The notes beneath the pieces are model-generated. The model was not told where the DNA came from. It did not search any database and worked only from the letters and a program-made list of their open reading frames with translations. From Laguncularia racemosa (taxonomy: Eukaryota > Streptophyta > Magnoliopsida > Myrtales > Combretaceae), in contig JBBMOL010000422.1 of the NCBI GenBank assembly GCA_037954665.1, positions 62,001 through 126,000 of the forward strand: a DNA stretch of 64,000 nucleotides, in the 5' to 3' direction. Positions 21,394-33,972 of the stretch are shown piece after piece; position 1 is the stretch's first letter, and each line of letters starts with the position of its first letter. The position numbers and the translations under genes were made by a program.

Positions 21394-22347
21394 ATGTCCA
21401 ATGAAAGTGTGAATGGGGGAATTGGCAATGAAGCCAATAGTCAGGTTAGTGGAGGTCAAGGTCATAATATTGTAGGTAAGAGGACTTTGGAAGAACAGCT
21501 CTAGGATCTTACTACTATAGTTGTTACTTTGGTAACTAGGATTGATAGGATGACATTACGACAACCACCAGTGGTGAACCTTTAGGCACCATCTCAGGTA
21601 GCTCCATAGAATCCTTAGAGAGACAGAGTAGTGGGAGAAGGAAATCTAAATAGAAGGATGGATGGGGATCATCATCCTTACAAGGAAGAAATGGATGACA
21701 ACTTTAGGGCTAATCCATATCAGAATAGGGATTTCAGGCCACCTCGGGCATTGGAATATGTGATGTTGCAGATGCCTTCTTATGATGACAAGGGATTAAT
21801 TGATGATTATTTGAATTGGGAGAACAAGGTTGAGGGTCTCTTTGAATGTTATGAGATCGATGATAATACTAGAGTCCGATTGGTTGCTATTGAGTTTACA
21901 GGATACACTGCACTATGGTGGAAGAATTTGATTATTAGCAGGCATAGGGATGGAGAGGCTGAGATTCAGACATGGAGGGATATCAAAAGGGTGTTGAGAA
22001 AAAGATTTATTCCTGAGCACTACAAGCAGGAACTGTTTATGCGACTGCAGACTTTAAGGCAGGGAGGCAAGACAATGGATGATTATGCGTAGGAATTTAA
22101 AACCCTCATGATTTGATGTGGGTCAATCGAACCTCTAGAAAAAACTATAGCATGCTTCATCTCGGGTCTGAAATATGAGATAACGTGTGTTGTTGAGCTG
22201 TAGCGCTATAGTACACTTAATGAGGCTATTCAGTTGGCTTTGAAAGTGGAGAGGCAAAGGAGGTCCAACTTGTTCAGGGCTCCGAGAAGTAGGCCCAATA
22301 CTACTACCAGACCCACAGTAGCTGATGGTTGATCGAGGGGGATAAAG
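21394..22347 (+). pseudogene. A gag, N-terminal and capsid part
   Basis: Starts MSNESVNGG at 21394, homologous to the gag of E and M. Stops interrupt the N-terminal half (for example near 21502, 21583, 21610 and 21619), then a long open capsid stretch runs 21631-22092 with YDDKGLIDDYLNWENK and the LRKRFIPEHYK segment, followed by more stops. Cut at 22347 by F; TAAAG (22343-22347) is duplicated at 26645-26649, so the coding sequence continues at 26650. Confidence 0.82.
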
Positions 22348-23361
22348 TGATAGGAATCAAAATATGACAAGACCTATTATTAGGGCAAAAACTAAAGGAA
22401 TTCGAATTTTGGCGATGAGGGCCGATTTTGAGCAGATCGACCTCAAAATTATTTATATATTAACCTCTTTTCTATTATTTTTGTATTGTGTTTTCTAACA
22501 GGCACACTTATCATATTTTATAGGGCGATGGATAAACTCCCTCAAACTCAGCTTGTGGGTTATCCATAGACCGACTTGAACCAGCGATGAGTTGGGCCGA
22601 TGGATCCTATAGAAGACTGGCATTTGAAGACCATTTCAGTTATATATTTAATCTTTTATGAACTATTTTGGTTGTATTTTGGTTTTGGGACACTTTTATT
22701 TTCTTGTAATTTTCATTTAGGGTTAGCCACCTTAAAAGTGGCAAACTTGTAATTTTGAGCACTTTTAAACCCTAGGAGTAGCAAGTATAAATACTTGCTT
22801 AAGAGAGGGTTTGGAGGAGGCCATTTTTTGCAGATTATACTCTTCTTCTTCACATGAGAATTAGGGTTCCTAATTGTCATTAGACTCTTATCAATTTCAA
22901 TCCCAAGAGTTGAAATTATGAGTTGTATCACTTTCATTTTATTGTGATTTCTTTTCTTCTCTAGTGTGTCATATCTAGGGTGGAATTGAGATAGTTCTTA
23001 GACAGATTTGCTTCTAATTGTTGTCGAATTCTTGTGTTTAATTAAGGTTCGTTGCAATTGAATTCGAATCATCTTTGAGAATTCCCTTGAAAACGTGATT
23101 TTCACTAGTGGAAAGGAGTCCTTGGAATTGAGGTTTTCTTTTGAATTTTTGGATTATTTTCGTGGAATTTTATGTGATTAGGGTGTTATTAGAAGAGATT
23201 ATCATTGTTGTATTACAATTGTAACTTTGAGCATTTGGAATTCATTACATCTTACTAGGGTTCACTTGAATTTGCCCCTTGTAGATCCGGTTTGTTGTTG
23301 ACTTGAGATTGCTTTTTCTTAAGTCTTTTAATTGTGCTTCTAAGTAGATTTAGGCACATCA
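22348..23361 (+). repeat. F 5' LTR
   Basis: Runs from TGATAGGAATC to AGGCACATCA with the TATA palindrome at 22781-22798. Confidence 0.92.
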
Positions 23362-24495
23362 TCTTTTTGGTATCGGAGCACATATTGAGAGAAGGGAATT
23401 GGTTTCATTTGATTTCATGGAGTTAATCATCCATTAGGGATGATTTAGTGAAAACCGCAATTGTGTTGATTGTTTTGGTTTTGAGCTTATGAAATTACCT
23501 TGACTTGGAGTTTATTTTGCTGTTTGTTGGAGTTGGATTGGGAAGGTTGTTGCATCATTTTATGATCACTAATTTTCATGGAAGGGCAGAAGTATAAAGT
23601 GTTGTTTAATTCAACAATTTTTAGAACTTGCAAAACTTACCAAAATCCTTGCCGTGGTTTGTTCTAGCATGGAGGAGGATGTGTAGTTTATTGTCTTGAT
23701 TTCCATTGTGTAATTCTGAATTGGTGGAGTATAATTTGCAGATTTCATTGAGTTTTGATTAGTAAGGAACTATTTGAATTCAAACATATGCAATTAAGTT
23801 GTGGGAGTTAATGATTGCTATTTGAATTTGAATTCATTATTTACCAATTGAGGAAGGCTTGTAATAAGTGAAGTTGTTTGAATTTAAAATTGAAATTGCT
23901 GCCTATGTTGTTGTGAGTTGCGGTTAAAACTTGTGGGGAGTGAAGTATATTTTGTTATTATTGCCGCGGAAGTAGAGTATATTTGTTGTTGTAGCCATTT
24001 GTTATCATTGCCGTGGAAGTGGAGTGCAATTTGGTGTTGTTGCCGTAGGTGTTGTGGTGAAGTGAGTGCACCGTGATTGAGGTGTGTGTGGTGGTGCAAA
24101 TTTGTGGAGTTTTGTGTAGTGTAAGGTGCTGCACATTGTGGTTATTTGAAGTGTGAAATCAAGGCAAGGAAAGGAAGGTTGAGTAGTGGAATTTAAAATT
24201 CAAACAAGTCATTAAAGTGTGAAAGTAATTGAACTAATTACTTAAACACTAATAGTTGAATTTAATTCTATCTACTTGAAAGTAATTGTGTGTGTACTTC
24301 ATTTATTTAACTTTACTTGAAGTACCAAGAATTATTTCATTGTGCTTCAATTATTTCACTTGACTTTACTTGAAGTAACAATAAGCATTTCTTGTATTGG
24401 TTGATTGTGAGCACCGTAGGTATGTAGGGGCGTGTAAGGGTGTGTTGCCGTGGTGTGATGAAGTGTATTGAGGTTGTTGAAATTAGTAAGCAAAA
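23362..24495 (+). other. F leader with PBS
   Basis: PBS at 23368-23379 reads TGGTATCGGAGC (one change). GT-rich non-coding leader as in A and B, followed by the start codon at 24496. Confidence 0.75.
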
Positions 24496-25836
24496 ATGTC
24501 AAGTGAGTTGTATTTGTCTACTAACATATTGCATCGGGACTTGACTTCCTTTTAAACCATTGATGAGGGACAAAGAGAAAACTTGTTCCATACTTCTTGT
24601 AGGGTACAAGGAAACTTATGCGCAATTATTATTGATGGTGGTAGTTGTATTAATGTTGTAGCTGCATCATTAGTATCGAAGTTGAAACTTGAAACTATCC
24701 CACATCTCAAACCCTATACATTACATTGGTTAAATGAGTAAGATGGTCTTTGTGTAACCCAAAGGGCTAGAGTACCCTTTACATTACATTGGTTGAATGA
24801 CAGGATGGTATTACATGATAAGTATAGAAATACTTATATGTTTAAAAAGGATGGTAAACGTATAGTATTGAACCTTATGTCACCATCAGAGGTCCAGGAG
24901 ATGCAAAGACAAATAAAACAACCATCACATGTTTGTGAGGATCATAGTTACATGATCAAACCTTCAGAGAACCAATCTGTGTAGACTCAGGTATGCCAAC
25001 CTTCAAAGGTTCTTGAGGGCTCTAGTGACATGAACCAACCCTTAGAGCATAAAATTTATCAGACACCGATGTGCCAACCTTCAGAGGATCCTGATGATTA
25101 TAGTCAGATGAGCAGACTACCAGAGGACCAAACTATTTAAGGTCAGTTATGTTCTCCTTCAGAGATACTAGTGGTTCACGAACAGTTGAGTAAACCATTG
25201 GAGTATTCTGAGGATCAGAGTCAGACGAGTCTATCATTAGAGGGCCAGAATGTTCAGAGACAGTTGTGTTCACCTTCAGAGGTCTCAGAGGGCAATGAGC
25301 AGTTGGGCCAACCATTAGAAGACCATGAGGATCAATGACATACAGATGAGTTAGAAAAGGAAGAAACAATATCAGTGAAATGGGTTGAGATAGGGGACAC
25401 CTCAGTAGATAATGGGTCATTATTTGTGTTGTAGAAGAGATACATCTTGGAAATGGAGGAAAGAAAACAATCACCACCTGTAGTATTTCAGATATTGGGA
25501 TTCTGCAGAGATATTTCTTCAGGTGGCTTGCTAAGAGGAAACAAAGTCTCTACTGCATTTGATCTACCAGATTTCAGGACAAATCTTTTTGAGACCCGAG
25601 GAGATGATATGAATAAAAATCCAATAAGACCTATCATTAGGGCAAAAACTAAAGGAATTCGAATTTTGGCGATGAGGGCCCATTTTGAGCAGATCGACCC
25701 CGAAATTATTTATATATTAACCTCTTTTCTATTATTCTTGTATTGTGTTTTCCAACAGACACACTTATCATATTTTATAGGGCAATGGACAAACTCCCTC
25801 AGACTCAGCTTGTGGGTTATCTATGGACCGACCTGA
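24496..25836 (+). pseudogene. F gag-less protease remnant and repeat tail, single frame
   Basis: Starts MSSELYLSTNILHRDL and remains in one frame for 447 codons, with stops at 24553, 24739, 24982, 25138, 25336 and 25432 and no frameshift. The protease begins normally (D-G-G-S motif), but its middle is missing: the frame passes from RARVPF to a second copy of TLHWLND and then to the distal LHD segment. The acidic module (CQPSE, CSPSE, EQL, PLED) repeats about four times. The EMEERKQSPPVVFQILGF tail then enters the 3' LTR and ends at its base 232, including a hydrophobic run near IIYILTSFLLFLY. Confidence 0.8.
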
Positions 25837-26644
25837 ACCGGTGATGAGTTAGGCCGATGGATCCTATAGAAGACCGGTATCTTGAAGACCATTTCTTTTA
25901 TATATTTAATCTTTTATGAACTATTTTGGTTGTATTTTGGTTTTGGGACACTTTTATTTCCTTGTAATTTTCATTTAGGGTTAGCCACCTTAAAAGTGGC
26001 AAACTTGTAATTTTGAGCACTTTTTAACCCTAGGAGTAGCAAGTATAAATACTTGCTTAAGAGAGGGTTTGGAGGAGGCCATTTTTTGAAGATTATACAC
26101 TTCTTCTTCACGTGAGAATTAGAGTTCCTAATTGTCATTAGACTCTTATTAATTTCAATCCCAAGAGTTGAAATTGTGGCGAGTGCAACACCTTGAAATT
26201 GTGAGTTGTATCAATTTCATTTTGTTGTGATTTCTTTTCTTCTCTCGTGTGTCATATCTAGGGTGGAATTGAGATAGTTTTTGGACAGATTTGCTTCTAA
26301 TTGTTGTCGAATTCTTGTGTTTAATTAAGGTTCCTTGCAATTGAATTAAAATCATCATTGAGAATTCCCTTGAAAACATGATTTTCACTAGTGGAAAGGA
26401 GTCTTTGGAATTCATGTTTTCTTTTGAATTTTTGGATTATTTTCGTGGAATTATATGTGATTAGGGTCTTATTAGAAGAGATTATCATTGTTGTATTAGA
26501 ATTGTAACTTTGAGCATTTGGAATTCATTACATCTTACTAGGGTTCACGTGAATTTGCCCCTTGTGGATCCGGTTTGTTGTTGACTTGAGATTGCTTTTT
26601 CTTAAGTCTTTTAATTGTGCTTCTAAGTGGATTTAGGCACATCA
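25605..26644 (+). repeat. F 3' LTR
   Basis: Starts TGATATGAATA after CCCGAGGAGA and ends CACATCA before TAAAG. TATA palindrome at 26039-26056. Confidence 0.92.
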
Positions 26645-26649
26645 TAAAG

Positions 26650-27195
26650 GCAGTAAGTGGGACAATGAGAACAGTGGACAAAACTATCCCAAACACTACT
26701 AGAGAAAATATACCCACTAAGAAGGGTAAAGAGGTAATAGTACTAGATGTGAGGCAGACTGTTCCCGGATCTACTAGTGGAAAAGTACGCCAGATCAAAT
26801 GCTTTAAATGCATGGGATTTGGGCATATGGCAGTGCAATATCCAAATAAGAGGGTGATGACTGTTATGGAGGGCGTTGGGGAAGATGTTGAGGTTGACAA
26901 GGAACAGACTGAGCCTACAGATTTACCAATAGCACTGTAGGAGTATTATGATGGCTAGATTGCGGAAACACATGAGGAGCGTACAAGTGAACAATATCTA
27001 CCTATTAATGTGTTACACAGGGCTCTAACCATATCTCCTTATGCTGGAGACATTCAAAGAGAGAACATATTTCACACCTCTTGCATGATCAAAGGTAACC
27101 TTTGTATACTCATCATTGATAGTGGTAGTTACACGAATGTTATATCTGTTGCACTGGTAGACAAATTACATTTGTCTACTAGCCCACATCCTAGC
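26650..27195 (+). pseudogene. A gag C-terminus with zinc knuckle and protease start
   Basis: Continuation of A's gag after F. It carries C-F-K-C-M-G-F-G-H-M-A-V-Q followed by Tyr where the final Cys should be (TGT to TAT), so the knuckle is broken. After two stops (26938, 26956) it runs through the NVLHRALT segment into the protease with the D-S-G-S motif, and is cut at 27195 by LTR G. Confidence 0.82.
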
Positions 27196-28058
27196 TGATG
27201 AGATCCATGATGGGAGCCAAGCCAGAAGATGGAATGTGGATCCTCTTGAAGTGCCACCTGGACCGATCACAAGAAATCGAGCGAAACGATTCAAGGAAGC
27301 ACTTAACGGGTTGATAAAGGATGTCCACCAAGCCTAAAAGGATTAGAGCAATCATGAAGTTGGAAAGGATTGGAACAACCATGGGAATGCCCTTACTCTT
27401 GTACAAGTCATAAAGGATACGGGTTGAAGAGGGCGTGTCTATACAAGGCACGGCCGTATAGGAGTTTGAAGGTTACACAGAATCATACACTGTCATATAC
27501 ACGGTTCAAAGGCACAACCGTGTATGGTGTCAAGAAAATCCACAGAAAGATACACGTCTAAAAGTACACGGCCGTGTATATACCCAACACCGGCTCCAAG
27601 GCCACCAGCCTTCATTCCAACGCCGCCGACCTTCATGTCAACACCGCCGGCCTTCATGTCCTTGTTTTGTTATTTTTGCGCAACTTATTGAAGTGATGTC
27701 GTTTTGGGGCTTTATTGTTAGGAATTGTAAACCCTAATATAAAGCTCCTAGGGTTTAGAACATATAGAATATAGAACATACAACATTGAAGTTTGAAAAA
27801 CACTTTTGAGAGAATTCCTCTCTTAGTTCTTTAAAGAACTAATCTAGAACTTATCGGATTTTATTTCCGTGGCGTTCATCCCGACTTATCAATAGGTCTT
27901 TCATCCCGATTGTGGCGTCTTCATATTATACCAAGGTTCTTGTCTCACTTATAGGCAATGGGTCGCGGTTTCCACTTGAGTGTGTTTAGCATCTTAGGTT
28001 AGCAAATTCCGAACGTATTGGTATTGGGTTTCGTCACACGTTGGCGTGGTTCATATCA
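27196..28058 (+). repeat. LTR G (D/I family), partner not in window
   Basis: An 863-bp LTR from TGATGAGATCC to TTCATATCA, with TATA region 27729-27756 and the reading frame ending at LTR base 232 (27427). It is followed by a damaged PBS (TGGTATCCGAGA). The left flank CTAGC is not repeated at a matching LTR end in this window, so it is a 5' LTR whose element was truncated or rearranged. Confidence 0.85.
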
Positions 28059-28599
28059 GTTTGGTATCCGAGAAAACCGATTTTGTATCACTTCATTTTT
28101 GTCTTTGGAATATTTGGAAAGTTGCTTAGGTTTAAAATTTTGGCAATTCCTAAAACAAAAGTTAGACTTAAAGAAATACAATTAAAAAAAATGAACAAGC
28201 ACCTGTAATAACAATCATGGGAATATGTGCCAAGTATCGATTCTAGTTTAAGTACCTAAGTGCTTTTAAGTACCTAGGAGTACTTGAAGTTTATAAAAGG
28301 TGTTTGGGTACTTAGGATGAGAGTATGTGCTAAGCTCTCCTAATAAAATGCTCTAAGGGCCTTAGCTTGACATAATAATTAGAAAATAGCAATCATATTC
28401 CCAAAACTATTAGTTAAAGTGTGCTCTCACCTAATCATATATCTATAATTTCTGAATATATCTACATACCTACCAAACCACCATTAAATCCCCAAAGTAG
28501 TCACTATTTGTACTTTTTTTAGCAATGGTTTTGGATTTAAGTAGCAATTTAAGGAGTATATTGATAGTTGCCAATTGTAGTTTTAATATTTATCATGCC
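28059..28599 (+). other. AT-rich stretch after LTR G, no gene
   Basis: After the PBS remnant the sequence no longer resembles the leaders of D or I. Around 28240-28310 there are short direct and inverted words AAGTACCTA/TAGGTACTT. No reading frame or recognised repeat. Confidence 0.4.
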
Positions 28600-30191
28600 T
28601 GTTCCTAATTCTAACTACGTTGCAATAGGTAAGTGTACCTACCATGGACATAATATAGTGTCAAGAACAGGGTCGTCCCATAGAGATACACCAACTACTA
28701 GTACTAACTTCGTTCCTATTATCTAACCGACGCTTAAATATGTTGGTTGAAACTTAATTACTCTAATATTAAAACTAATAACTCACTAACAACAATGGTT
28801 TGGAAGATTTATCAATTAACAAAAGCAACCTAGATCTTATTCTACTCCTTCTCTATCATGTAATTCATTAGATTTATGAAGATTGACGTAATTGACTTCT
28901 TATACTGTCGAATTCCCTAGTCAAGTTAACTACTTTTGCAATTATATTAACTTATCTAATCCTAAGTTTGTCAAATAGGATCTCTCCTTAATTAATAACA
29001 ACCTAGAATTGCATAAAGCACATGAATTCGCATCAAAATAATCAATGTAAACAGAAGACTCTTGTTTCCTATCTCTAGAAGAACAATCAAATCTCATTAA
29101 TTGCATTAAATCTAATCATAAAAGCAATTTCTCAATTAACTAATATGATATCATGCATAAATTCATATTCCGGATCTATGAATCTAAGAAACAATTGAAG
29201 GGCATGCAATTAATCATAATAAAGTCAACAACTTCACATTAAAAACCGAATCTTCATCACATGACAGAGAAGTTTTGAATAAAATCTAGATTTAGAGTCT
29301 ACTCCTCCATAAATTGGACAAATGAAATACAATTACTAGAAGAATAAATAAAATTCATAGTCACAACCCTTAAAGATAGAATCTTCTTCTTCGTGGGTCT
29401 TCAATCTCCTTTTGAATTGACAGAATCTTCTTTCCCCTACTGTTATGAGATTCATAGCAAGTACAAAATTCGTAACCTCCTCTCTAGGGCAACTAACGGT
29501 TTATTTATACATGTACCCGGGTTTGATACATACACGAGCGGATACACGAGTAGTGTATCTCGTTCATGAATCTCGTGCTTTCTTCCAAGCGTCCTTATGT
29601 GAATAGACACGAGTAAGTACATGGGAGTGTACATTGGTCGTATATTTGAAACATCGTTGCACAGCAGCAAAACTTAGATACACAAGCAAAGTACATGGGC
29701 ATGTACTTTGCTCGTGTACTTTCCAAACATCCACTTCAATATACACAAAAAAAGTACATGGGCGTGTGTCTCACTCGTGTACTTTCCAGACATCCACTTC
29801 AGTATACACAAGCAAAGTACATGGGCGTGTATCTCGCTTGTGTACTTTCCAGAATTCTTTTCTTCACATGTATTGTATCCAATTCCTTCCAAACTTGATC
29901 CGACTCTTCAAAACTCCTTCCCTTAGCTCCAAAATACTCTAGAAAATCCTGAAATTGACATTCATTCCATTAAGCATCCTTTTCTTCAACAAATCATCTA
30001 AAAATTCAACAATAAAGCACAATTTCATTACTCTAGATAAGGGTATTTTGCGACTTATCATATATGCAAACATTTTAAATTCTATTGGTAGTTTAGAGCG
30101 TATATGCGAATTTTATAAAGGAGAGATGAATCACATTATATGAGTTTAAAAGTCTAATGATACTTAATAAATAATTTTGGAAATAGTATTT
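28600..30191. other. Unclassified repeat-like non-coding stretch
   Basis: Long AT-rich non-coding DNA with the phrase CAGGGTCGTCCCATAGAGAT (28666-28685). Similar phrases are familiar from plant repetitive DNA, but I cannot assign a family. It holds the tandem array at 29678-29852. Its right edge, TATTT (30187-30191), is H's target site and resumes at 43290, so this DNA and 43290-44980 were once contiguous. Confidence 0.4.
29678..29852 (+). repeat. 63-bp tandem repeat, about 2.8 units
   Basis: Units begin at 29678, 29741 and 29804 with ATACACAAGCAAAGTACATG and contain CTCGTGTACTTTCCA, with GTACAC/GTGTAC inverted words. The first half resembles the 52-bp unit in D's LTR (shared CAAAGTACA.GGGCGTGTAT). 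Confidence 0.75.
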
Positions 30192-31208
30192 TGATATGCC
30201 TTAAATTGAATTAAAGCATATGCAATCACATAATTGAAACAACTTCAAAAGCAACATCCAAAAAACTGAATTAACTTCAATTATGCATGAACCTTAAAAA
30301 TTGCTTTTGTAATCCAATTTGTTGGTTAATCAATCTTGACACCAAATGATGTCGTGCTTAATGGAATTAAGCACACCACATAAGATCAAATGAGATTCCA
30401 AATCACTATTCAACACAAAATGGATGTGAACTCCATACAATAAGGAAATGTCATGTAAATGATGAAAGGCAATTATGAGACAATATCAAGGATACAATTC
30501 CAATTAAATTGATAACAATATATGGATGGAATTAGACCTACAATTGATGCCAAAATTAGAACCAAGAACCAACCCTAATCAATATTAGATATGACACACT
30601 AGTTATGAAAAGGAAATCAACTTAGGAATTGATATTACTCACAATTCACTACGTTGCAACTTGCCACAATTCCAATGGATGAAATTGATAAGAGTCTTTA
30701 TGAAATCTTAGGAAGAACCCTAACCTCTCACGAAAATTTACAGCAAAAAGGTAAGTATATTCTTCCTCAAAACCCTACTTAAGCAAGTATTTATACTTGC
30801 TCTCTTTAGGGTTAAAATGACTAGAAAATTACAATTATGCCACTATAGGGTGGCCGGTCCCAAAACACAAAAATACAACTAAATAAAATGTCCCAAAAAC
30901 TTACAAAATAAATGGTTCCAAGAAAATAACAAACAAATAAAAATAATCTTCAACATGCCGGTTCTTCAAGGTCACTAGATATGAGTCTTGTTGAGGTTCT
31001 TGAATCACTCAATAGTGTAAGTGATTTAGTACCCTGCAGAACCGATAAGTGTACCTGTCTAAATGCACAAAAATTATATGATGAAAAGGTAGACATCAAG
31101 TTAGCATCCTCAAGATTAGGTTGCTCATGAAAGATTCTCAAAACTAAGTTTTGTAAGCCCTTAGCTCGGGCCCTAGTGATTGATCCTATAGGAATCTGAT
31201 TCCTATCA
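30192..31208 (-). repeat. H 3' LTR
   Basis: Read on the minus strand it runs from TGATAGGAATC (31208) to GGCATATCA (30192). TATA palindrome at 30783-30800. The sense frame enters it with GSITRARAKG and stays open to 30950. It contains a relic LTR-end plus PBS-like sequence near 30335-30350. Confidence 0.92.
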
Positions 31209-33972
31209 TCTCTTCGGTCCTTAGGAAGATTTTCCCTCAAATTTGATAGGTCTTCATGTATGTCGTCTGGTAAATATGGTGACAAATAGGCAACATTAAA
31301 GGTTGTTAATACACCATACTCTCCTGGTAGCTCTATCGGTAGACATTGTTGTTGATGTGCTTGACAACTCTGAACGGTCTATCTGATCTAGGAGACAGCT
31401 TCTGTGACTTCTTATGTGGAAACCTATCCCTACTAAGATTAATCCAAACTAAGTCACCTGGATTATAAATGTAGGTTTTCCTATATTTGCTTCCTTGAAT
31501 TTTCTGCTATTCCTAAGTCTTTTAAAAGCGTTTAGCTATTTTGTCATGAATCTACTAGATCTGCTTGGCTTGTTCCACTCCACTAAGACTCTCTTTTTTT
31601 ATTGCTAGTCTTGCTATAAAATCCAATGGAACAGTAGGATTATAGCTATACACAACTTCAAAGAGAGACTTACTAGTTGAACTATGAGTAGACCTATTGT
31701 AAGCGAACTCAATAATAGGAAGACATAAGTCCCAATCAGTAAGATTCTTGCTAACCATTGCTCTAAGTAAGTTGCCAAGCATACGGTTGATAACCTCTAT
31801 CTGGCCGTCGGTCTATGGATGGTAGAAGGTACTATACATAAGCTTAGTACCTAGTCTTCTCCATAGCGTCTTCTAAAAGAAACTATGAAACTTAATGTCT
31901 CTGTCTAAAACTATGCTGTGTGGAACTCCATGCAATTTGGCAATTTCCTGCACAAAAATGTTAGCAATAAAAGGGCATCATCTGTTTTGTGACATGGCAT
32001 AAAATGGGATATTTTGCTGAATCTATCAACAACCACCATAATAGAATCCTTTCCCCTTTACGTCCTAGGCAACCTCAACACAAAATCTATACTGATATTA
32101 GTCCAGGGTTTAGTAAGTATAGGTAAAGGCATATATTCACCCTGTATGCCTTTCTTTCCTTTAGCCCTCTTGCAAACTCTACGTCTTTCTAACACCCTAT
32201 GGAAATCCTTTATCATACCCATCTAATAAAAATTTTCTCAACATAATTAGGGTTCTCTTTTCGCTAAAGTGCCTAGACAATCCACCTACATGTGCTTCCC
32301 TCACTTATAGTTCCTTCACAAATCTAGAAGGTATGCATAATTTCCTAGATTTATATAAAAACCCCTCATTCATGCAATATCCCTCATACATCTTGCCTCC
32401 ATAACATTTCTCCATAATTTTTCTAAACTCATCATCATGCACATATTGTTCCTTTAGTAATTCAAAACCCAGCAGTTTTGACTAAAGAGAAGTGATAAGT
32501 ACATACCTACGTGACAAAGTGTCAGCAACCATATTCTGATTACCCTTCTTATGCTTTATCACATATGCAAAACTTTCCAAAAACTCCACCCACTTAGCTT
32601 GTCGCTTAAACAAATTCTACTGACCCCTGAAATGCTTCAATGACTCATGATTTGTATAGATGATAAACTGTCTTGGGAGAAGATAATGCTACCATGTCAT
32701 TGAGCCCTCACTAAGGAATAAAATTCCTTATCATAAATAGAATAGTTCAAAGTTAAACCACTCAACTTTTCACTAAAATATGCTATGGGCCTCTTTTCCT
32801 GTATTAATACAACACCAATCCCTATCCTAGAAGCATCATATTCTAGCTAAAAAACTTTGTCAAAGTCAAGTAAAGCCAATAATGGAGCATAAGTAAGTTT
32901 TTCCTTTACCTCTTGAAAACTCCTCTAGGCTCTTTTACTCCAAATGAAAGGAACATTTTTCTTAGTTAGTTTTGTGAGAGAACTGACAACGCTACTGAAA
33001 TTATGGACAAAGCACCTATAAAAGGATGCTAGTCTATTGAAACTCCTTACCTCAGTGACTAAGGTAGATGTTGGCCATTCCCTTATTGCCTTCACTTTCT
33101 CCTCATCCACCTTGACACTTGAGCCAGATACAATAAAACCCAAAAATGTTATTTCAATTTGGTAAAAGGAACAATTCTGGAGATTTGCAAATAGTTGCTA
33201 TACCCTCAACAACGAAAATACTGCCTGAAGATGCTCCACATAATGTTCTAGGTTTTTGTTATATATCATAATATCATCAAAATAAACAACAATAAATTTA
33301 CCTAGAAACTCCTTTAATACATGATTCATCAATCTCATAAATGTACTAGGAGCATTACTTAAGCCAAATGGCATAACCATCCACTCATATAGTCCATGGT
33401 GTGTTTTAAAAGAAGATTACCATTCGTCTCCCTCTCTCATCCAAATTTGGTGATATATGCTTTTATGATCCACCTTAGAGAAAACATGTGCACCATGCAA
33501 CTCATATAACATATCATTAAGTCTAGGAAAGGGATACATGTATTTGATGGTGATTTTGTCGATGGCCCTACTATCGATACACATTCTCCAAGTACTATCC
33601 TTCTTAGGAACAAGAAGGGCCAGAACAGCACAAAGACTAAGACTCTCTCTAATAAATCCCTATTTGACCAACTCATCCACCTACCATTTCAATTCTCTAG
33701 CCTCCTCGGGATTCATACGATATGTTGGTCAATTTGGTAATATTGACCCTGGTATGAGGTTGATGGCATGCTCTATTCCTTTCAGAGGTGGTAAACCTAC
33801 TGGCAAATCATTAGTAAAAATATCATTGTACTCATTTAATACCTGAGATACTATAGAGGGTAGAGATTGATGCTCCTGCACCCTTAGGGCATATCTCAAC
33901 TATAGCAGGTATACTGGAGTCTCTTCTATCATAACTCTCTCCAACTCACCCTGTCCCATCAACAATACCTTT
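31209..33972 (-). pseudogene. H pol: RT, RNase H and integrase, decayed
   Basis: On the minus strand this follows the protease after removal of element I. Recognisable parts are the RT palm with YFDDIMIYN (within 33198-33380), the VDEEKVKAIREWP connection (32925-33143), RNase H remnants (about 32600-32900), an integrase segment with EFAYNRSTHSS (31555-31782), and the C-terminal SPYLPDDIHEDLSNLREN tail (to 31209). Many stops and several frame changes make it non-functional. Homology to K shows continuity with 40713-41265. Confidence 0.82.

Larger units (their letters stand above)
22348..26644 (+). mobile_element. Element F: gag-less, RT-less LTR element with exact TSD
   Basis: A 4297-bp element in A's gag flanked by exact TAAAG. 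LTRs are 1014 and 1040 bp. It has the B-type organisation (short leader peptide, damaged protease, acidic repeat module, LTR-crossing tail) with no gag, RT or integrase, so mobilisation must have depended on proteins supplied in trans. Confidence 0.93.

Noticed and set aside
25605..25836. The hydrophobic LTR-encoded tail as an env gene
   Set aside because: It is only a 77-codon extension in frame with the upstream polyprotein, with no signal peptide, separate start or envelope-like length.
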